Program-made: the position numbers and the translations under genes
In this document: positions 7,268 through 10,355 of the stretch, piece by piece
How positions within the stretch are numbered: position 1 is the first letter of the stretch
Layout of the letters: each line of letters starts with the position of its first letter
Notes under the pieces: model-generated
Told to the model about the DNA's origin: nothing
Seen by the model: only the letters and a program-made list of their open reading frames with translations
Database searches by the model: none
NCBI GenBank assembly: GCA_904501895.1
Contig: CAJGCX010000062.1
Location: forward strand, 1-10,355
DNA from: Clostridiaceae bacterium
GTDB lineage: Bacteria > Bacillota > Clostridia > Oscillospirales > Acutalibacteraceae
Reading direction: 5' to 3'
DNA length: 10,355 nucleotides

Positions 7268-7843
7268 TTATCTTATCCTTTCTGCATAATAGTTATACGC
7301 TTTTACTGTATCAGTATGAATAAGCTTATGTTTTTTTGCATTATCCTCTATTGTAAAAGATAAGCCACGGAGAAGTGTTTTATCCAAATCCTCTTCTGCC
7401 AATTGACGGACTTCTTCTACGTCAGGATAATCTCTGTCATCAGATACTAAATCTGCAACATAAATTATTTTTTCAAAAAGTGACATATCCTCTTTACCTG
7501 TTGTGTGCCAACGGACTGCTGAAAGAAGCTCTTCGTCAGTTACATTAAGATTTTTACGAAGATAAATCTCACCTGCTATGGAATGTAATGTAACTGTTAT
7601 TGCTTTTTCACTATCACTGAGCACCTGACCGTCATCTTCAATAAGCTGAAGCATTTCTTCTGCAGACTGATTTTTCATAATATCGTGAACAAGACCTGCA
7701 GTATATGCCTTTTCAACATCTGAGCCGTATTTTTCGGCTAAATGCTTTGCTTTTTCAGCAACGCAAATTGAATGGTAAAGTCTTTTAGGATTAAGTCGGT
7801 TTTTGATTATTTCAAAAAATTCAGCGTTTCTTTCCGTAACCAT
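7268..7843 (-). CDS. yqeK: YqeK-type HD-domain Ap4A hydrolase (symmetrical)
   Basis: YqeK enzymes cleave diadenosine tetraphosphate into two ADP using a metal-bound HD domain. The 191-residue protein has the expected metal and substrate residues: His24 (YHSICVAE), His53-Asp54 (LVHDIMK), His87 (LHSIAG), His113 (RWHTTG) and Asp131 (IYVADLV). VRQLAEEDLDK near 145-155 also fits. The ATG at 7843 lies inside the end of nadD (23-nt overlap). The nearest SD-like GGAG is 13 nt upstream, rather far, so coupling to nadD is likely. A longer TTG start at 7888 would reach deeper into nadD and adds residues the family lacks. The gene follows nadD as in Bacillus and many Clostridia. Confidence 0.93.
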   Translation of the reverse strand: MVTERNAEFFEIIKNRLNPKRLYHSICVAEKAKHLAEKYGSDVEKAYTAGLVHDIMKNQSAEEMLQLIEDDGQVLSDSEKAITVTLHSIAGEIYLRKNLNVTDEELLSAVRWHTTGKEDMSLFEKIIYVADLVSDDRDYPDVEEVRQLAEEDLDKTLLRGLSFTIEDNAKKHKLIHTDTVKAYNYYAERIR

Positions 7844-8450
7844 ATAACTTGTTTTGCTCCATATATTCAATAATTTCAGGTTCAACAAGTCCGTAAAGAC
7901 TCTTTTCCATATTTATTCTTTCCCTGATTTCACTTGAACTTACCTCATAAGCATCAAGAAGTGAAATATGTACACTCTTTGAGTCAAGCTCAGGCATATA
8001 AATACCTAACTGCTCAAAGGCATAAGCACGAAGCTTCTGAATATTTTCGTCATTATCACGAGAGGCCACACAAATCTTGCATTTTTCAAGCAATTCCTTA
8101 TGCTTATACCACTTATGGAAAATAAGGAACATATCAGAGCCGATTATGAGATGAAGCTGGTCATTAGGATACTTTTTCATAAGCTCATTAACTGTGAAAA
8201 TAGTATAGCTGTCAGTATCTCTGTCCATTTCCATTGTGCTGATTTCATACATTGGTTCGCTGAATGCAAGCTTACACATTGCAACTCTATGGTGATTATC
8301 TGCTAAATCGTCACAACGCTTATGTGTAGGAAGCTTATTAGGAATGACAATAACCTTATCAAGTCCTAATTCAGCTGCCATACTTGCAACCATTCTCTTG
8401 TGTCCTTTATGAGGTGGGTTAAATGTTCCACCAAAAATACCTATTTTCAT
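7821..8450 (-). CDS. nadD: Nicotinate-nucleotide adenylyltransferase
   Basis: NadD adenylates nicotinate mononucleotide to deamido-NAD, a required step of NAD synthesis in the cytoplasm. The 209-residue protein starts with the nucleotidyltransferase motif GIFGGTFNPPHKGH (residues 4-17), with the two His at 14 and 17. IIGSDMF at 102-108 and the SSSEIRERI motif at 171-179 are also family hallmarks (ISSTxIR type). Its ATG overlaps the yhbY stop by 4 nt (ATGA), a typical coupled junction, with an AGAAGG about 10 nt upstream. Its 3' end overlaps the yqeK start. Confidence 0.96.
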   Translation of the reverse strand: MKIGIFGGTFNPPHKGHKRMVASMAAELGLDKVIVIPNKLPTHKRCDDLADNHHRVAMCKLAFSEPMYEISTMEMDRDTDSYTIFTVNELMKKYPNDQLHLIIGSDMFLIFHKWYKHKELLEKCKICVASRDNDENIQKLRAYAFEQLGIYMPELDSKSVHISLLDAYEVSSSEIRERINMEKSLYGLVEPEIIEYMEQNKLYGYGKKR

Positions 8451-8749
8451 CTTTTCTTTGCCTTCTTTTCATCTTTGTGAAGCTCAGGATTGTAACGGTA
8501 GAAAATCATACTACCACCGATTACACCAACACAGTCACTATTTGTTGCCTGGGCAAGCTTCTGTGCAATTTCCTTTGGCTTTTCAGGGCTTGTTTCTAAA
8601 AGCACCTTAATTTTAATAAGCTCACGTGCCTTGAGTGCATCATCAGTCTGCTTAATGAGTGCATCTGAAATTCCACCCTTGCCAACCTGAAATAATGCAG
8701 GGATTCCGTTTGCCTGACTTCTCCAATATGCTCTTTCTTTACTTGTCAT
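8447..8749 (-). CDS. yhbY: YhbY-family CRM-domain RNA-binding protein
   Basis: This 100-residue protein is a single CRM (KH-like) domain. Bacterial members associate with pre-50S ribosomal particles and are thought to help ribosome assembly. The GKGG loop (residues 23-26, in FQVGKGGISDALI) and the later VGVIGGSMIFYRY (about 74-86) are the family signature. A lysine-rich tail (KDEKKAKKR) ends it. The ATG at 8749 has AGGAG placed over the last codons of rdgB, and only one base separates the two genes. In many Clostridia yhbY follows obgE; here no obgE is seen and rdgB is the upstream neighbour. Confidence 0.94.
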   Translation of the reverse strand: MTSKERAYWRSQANGIPALFQVGKGGISDALIKQTDDALKARELIKIKVLLETSPEKPKEIAQKLAQATNSDCVGVIGGSMIFYRYNPELHKDEKKAKKR

Positions 8750-8750
8750 A

Positions 8751-9344
8751 TTATTCTCCTAAATATTTTGGTAATTCTTCTACAAATTTTCTTAATGCAT
8801 TTCCACGGTGACTGACCTTGTCCTTTTCCTCTGCTGAAAGCTCACCAAATGTCTTTTCACCTACAAGGAATACAGGGTCGTAACCGAAACCACCGTTACC
8901 GTGTACCTCATGTGCGATAACGCCTTCACAAGTGCCACGGACTGTAAAGCTTCTTCCGTCAGGGAAGCAACAACAAACACAGCTTACAAATCGTGCTGTA
9001 CGCTCACTATCCGGTACATCCTTCATAAGTCCTAAAAGCTTTTCGTTATTCTTTGCATCGTTTCCGTGCTCACCACCGAAACGAGCTGAATAAACACCAG
9101 GTGCACCGTCAAGAAAGTCAACCATAAGTCCTGAATCGTCTGCAACACAAACCATTCCACTTTCACGGCAACCACTATCAGCCTTTAAAAATGCATTTTC
9201 TTCAAATGTCTCGCCTGTTTCATCAACCTCGGAAAGCTCAATTCCTGCCATATCAGCAGTTAAAACATTTATTCCTAACGGAGCAAGAATTCTTTGTAAT
9301 TCTGCTTGTTTTTTCATATTATGAGTTGCGATTAAAAAGTCCAA
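8751..9344 (-). CDS. rdgB: XTP/dITP pyrophosphatase (RdgB/HAM1), TTG start
   Basis: RdgB hydrolyses non-canonical purine triphosphates (XTP, ITP, dITP) to monophosphates and so keeps them out of DNA and RNA. The 197 residues show the full motif set: LIATHNMKKQ near the start, FEENAFLKA (47-55), ADDSGL (68-73, with the catalytic acid region), PGVYSARFGG (82-91), GGFGYDPVF (151-159) and SHRGNALRKF (178-187). Translation most likely begins at TTG (9344-9342): AGAAGGGG lies 5 nt before it, and the family N-terminus starts only a few residues before IATHN. The next ATG would cut off that motif. The first 26 nt overlap the end of ftsY, so the two are probably coupled. The cysteine run VSCVCCCF (120-127) is unusual but does not disturb a motif. 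Confidence 0.95.
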   Translation of the reverse strand: MDFLIATHNMKKQAELQRILAPLGINVLTADMAGIELSEVDETGETFEENAFLKADSGCRESGMVCVADDSGLMVDFLDGAPGVYSARFGGEHGNDAKNNEKLLGLMKDVPDSERTARFVSCVCCCFPDGRSFTVRGTCEGVIAHEVHGNGGFGYDPVFLVGEKTFGELSAEEKDKVSHRGNALRKFVEELPKYLGE

Positions 9345-10355
9345 AGAATCCCCTTCTCTTCTTTTCTTTCTTTTCAGGCTGCTCTTCTTCAGCTACCTCT
9401 TCAGCTGCCTCTTCGATTATCTCTTCTTCCTGTTCATATCCTTGAACATCTGCTTCGGAAGACTCTTCAACACTTCCATTGTCTTCAGTGGTGAATTCTT
9501 CTTTTTGTAAAATATCTTCATTAACTTCTTCGAATTCTTCTTTACTCTCTTCAACAATTTCAATTGAAATATCCTCCTCGTCCTTATACTCTATCTTATC
9601 AAACAAGCCATCTGCGAAGGCTGATGGTTTGAATGGCTGTAAGTCGTCAATCTGTTCACCGACACCGATAAACTTAACAGGAATTCCAAGCTCATTTTTG
9701 ATAGCCAACACCACGCCACCGCGTGCAGTACCATCAAGCTTTGTAAGAACGATACCTGTGATTTCTGCAACTGACTGGAATTCACGAGCCTGATTAACTG
9801 CATTCTGACCTGTTGTTGAGTCAAGCACCAACAAAACCTCACGGTCAGAGTATGGCAATTCACGGTCGATAACTCTGTAAATCTTATTAAGTTCGTCCAT
9901 AAGATTTTTCTTATTATGAAGTCGTCCTGCAGTATCGATAATGATGATTTCACTATCTCTTGCCTTTGCAGCACCGATTGTGTCAAACACAACTGCAGCA
10001 GGGTCAGCACCTTCCTTATGCTTGACAATATCAACACCTGCACGGTCAGCCCAAATTTGAAGCTGGTCAATAGCAGCAGCACGGAATGTATCGGCAGCAC
10101 CAAGGATAACACTCTTACCCTGTGCCTTATACATAGCAGCCATTTTACCGATTGTTGTTGTTTTACCAACACCGTTTACACCGATTACAAGTATGATTGA
10201 TGGCACTGTAATAAGTCCCATATCCTCGCCACCATAAAGCATTTCGGAAATAATATCCTTAATCTTCTGACGAACCTGATTTGCATCCTTAATCTTGCCT
10301 TTTTCTGCTTCTTCACGAAGCTTTTCTGTAATTTCAACAGCAGTTGTGACACCAA
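9319..10355 (-). CDS. ftsY: Signal recognition particle receptor FtsY, 5' end outside window, acidic C-terminal extension
   Basis: FtsY is the SRP receptor GTPase that docks ribosome-SRP complexes at the membrane. About 344 codons are visible. The frame stays open to the right edge and the first 37 codons encode N-domain helices, so the ATG at 10242 is internal. GTPase motifs in visible numbering are GVNGVGKTTT (58-67), DTFRAAA (88-94), DTAGR (140-144), TKLDG (204-208) and GVGEQIDDLQPF (230-241). Canonical FtsY ends shortly after FADGLF (about 250). Here about 90 residues follow. First comes a stretch of 72 residues with 33 Asp/Glu and only 3 Lys/Arg, then a basic-aromatic tail KKEKKRRGFFGLFNRNS. 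That order resembles the N-terminal A domain of other FtsY proteins. The 3' end overlaps rdgB by 26 nt. Whether an N-terminal A domain is also present cannot be seen. Confidence 0.96.
   Translation of the reverse strand, partial: GVTTAVEITEKLREEAEKGKIKDANQVRQKIKDIISEMLYGGEDMGLITVPSIILVIGVNGVGKTTTIGKMAAMYKAQGKSVILGAADTFRAAAIDQLQIWADRAGVDIVKHKEGADPAAVVFDTIGAAKARDSEIIIIDTAGRLHNKKNLMDELNKIYRVIDRELPYSDREVLLVLDSTTGQNAVNQAREFQSVAEITGIVLTKLDGTARGGVVLAIKNELGIPVKFIGVGEQIDDLQPFKPSAFADGLFDKIEYKDEEDISIEIVEESKEEFEEVNEDILQKEEFTTEDNGSVEESSEADVQGYEQEEEIIEEAAEEVAEEEQPEKKEKKRRGFFGLFNRNS
9350..9357 (-). promoter_or_regulatory. Ribosome binding site deciding the TTG start of rdgB
   Basis: AGAAGGGG on the - strand (9357-9350) lies 5 nt before the TTG at 9344. 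The same bases encode Arg-Arg-Gly in the C-terminal tail of FtsY, so this stretch serves two roles. Confidence 0.7.

Noticed and set aside
9191..9793. Plus-strand open frames rich in serine opposite ftsY and rdgB.
   Set aside because: They are the antisense of acid-rich ftsY codons (GAA/GAG read as TTC/CTC) and lack ribosome binding sites or family motifs.
9319..10242. ATG at 10242 as the start of ftsY.
   Set aside because: The 37 upstream codons are open and encode N-domain helices; the gene continues past the right edge.

Overview
The window holds nine complete protein genes, plus one cut at each end, from an AT-rich bacterial chromosome. No RNA gene, CRISPR array or insertion sequence is visible. 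The order ftsY-rdgB-yhbY-nadD-yqeK-rsfS-leuS, the zinc-site-bearing LeuRS and the codon use point to a low-GC Gram-positive of the class Clostridia, perhaps a gut Ruminococcaceae/Oscillospirales relative. That placement is inferred from gene order and protein style, not from a search.

Left part, + strand (1-3573). The 3' portion of an RluA-family pseudouridine synthase runs in from the left edge. A well-formed sigma-70-type promoter (TTGATA, 17 nt, TATAAT with an upstream TG) follows, with a leader carrying a 7-bp inverted repeat. It drives two tandem paralogous PlsC-type acyltransferases of 427 and 430 residues. Both keep the HX4D and PEAR motifs, and both carry an unusual C-terminal part with a four-cysteine zinc ribbon. 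A hairpin with T-tracts on both sides closes this unit and also ends the convergent minus-strand unit.

Right part, - strand (10355 down to 3564). Tightly packed housekeeping genes are read leftwards: ftsY (SRP receptor, 5' end outside), rdgB (nucleotide-pool cleaning, TTG start), yhbY (ribosome-associated RNA binding), nadD (NAD synthesis), yqeK (Ap4A hydrolase), rsfS (ribosome silencing) and leuS (leucyl-tRNA synthetase). Gene junctions are overlaps or gaps of 0-35 nt, so one long transcript is likely. After leuS comes a 96-nt gap holding a two-hairpin palindromic element, then rlmA (23S rRNA guanine-N1 methyltransferase). The common theme is translation and protein targeting.

Most unusual points: FtsY carries a long acidic segment and a basic-aromatic tail at its C-terminus, where the family normally stops; this resembles the membrane-targeting A domain usually found at the N-terminus. 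The two acyltransferases share a strongly conserved zinc-ribbon C-terminal region. I see no evidence of a defence, mobile or wholly new system here.
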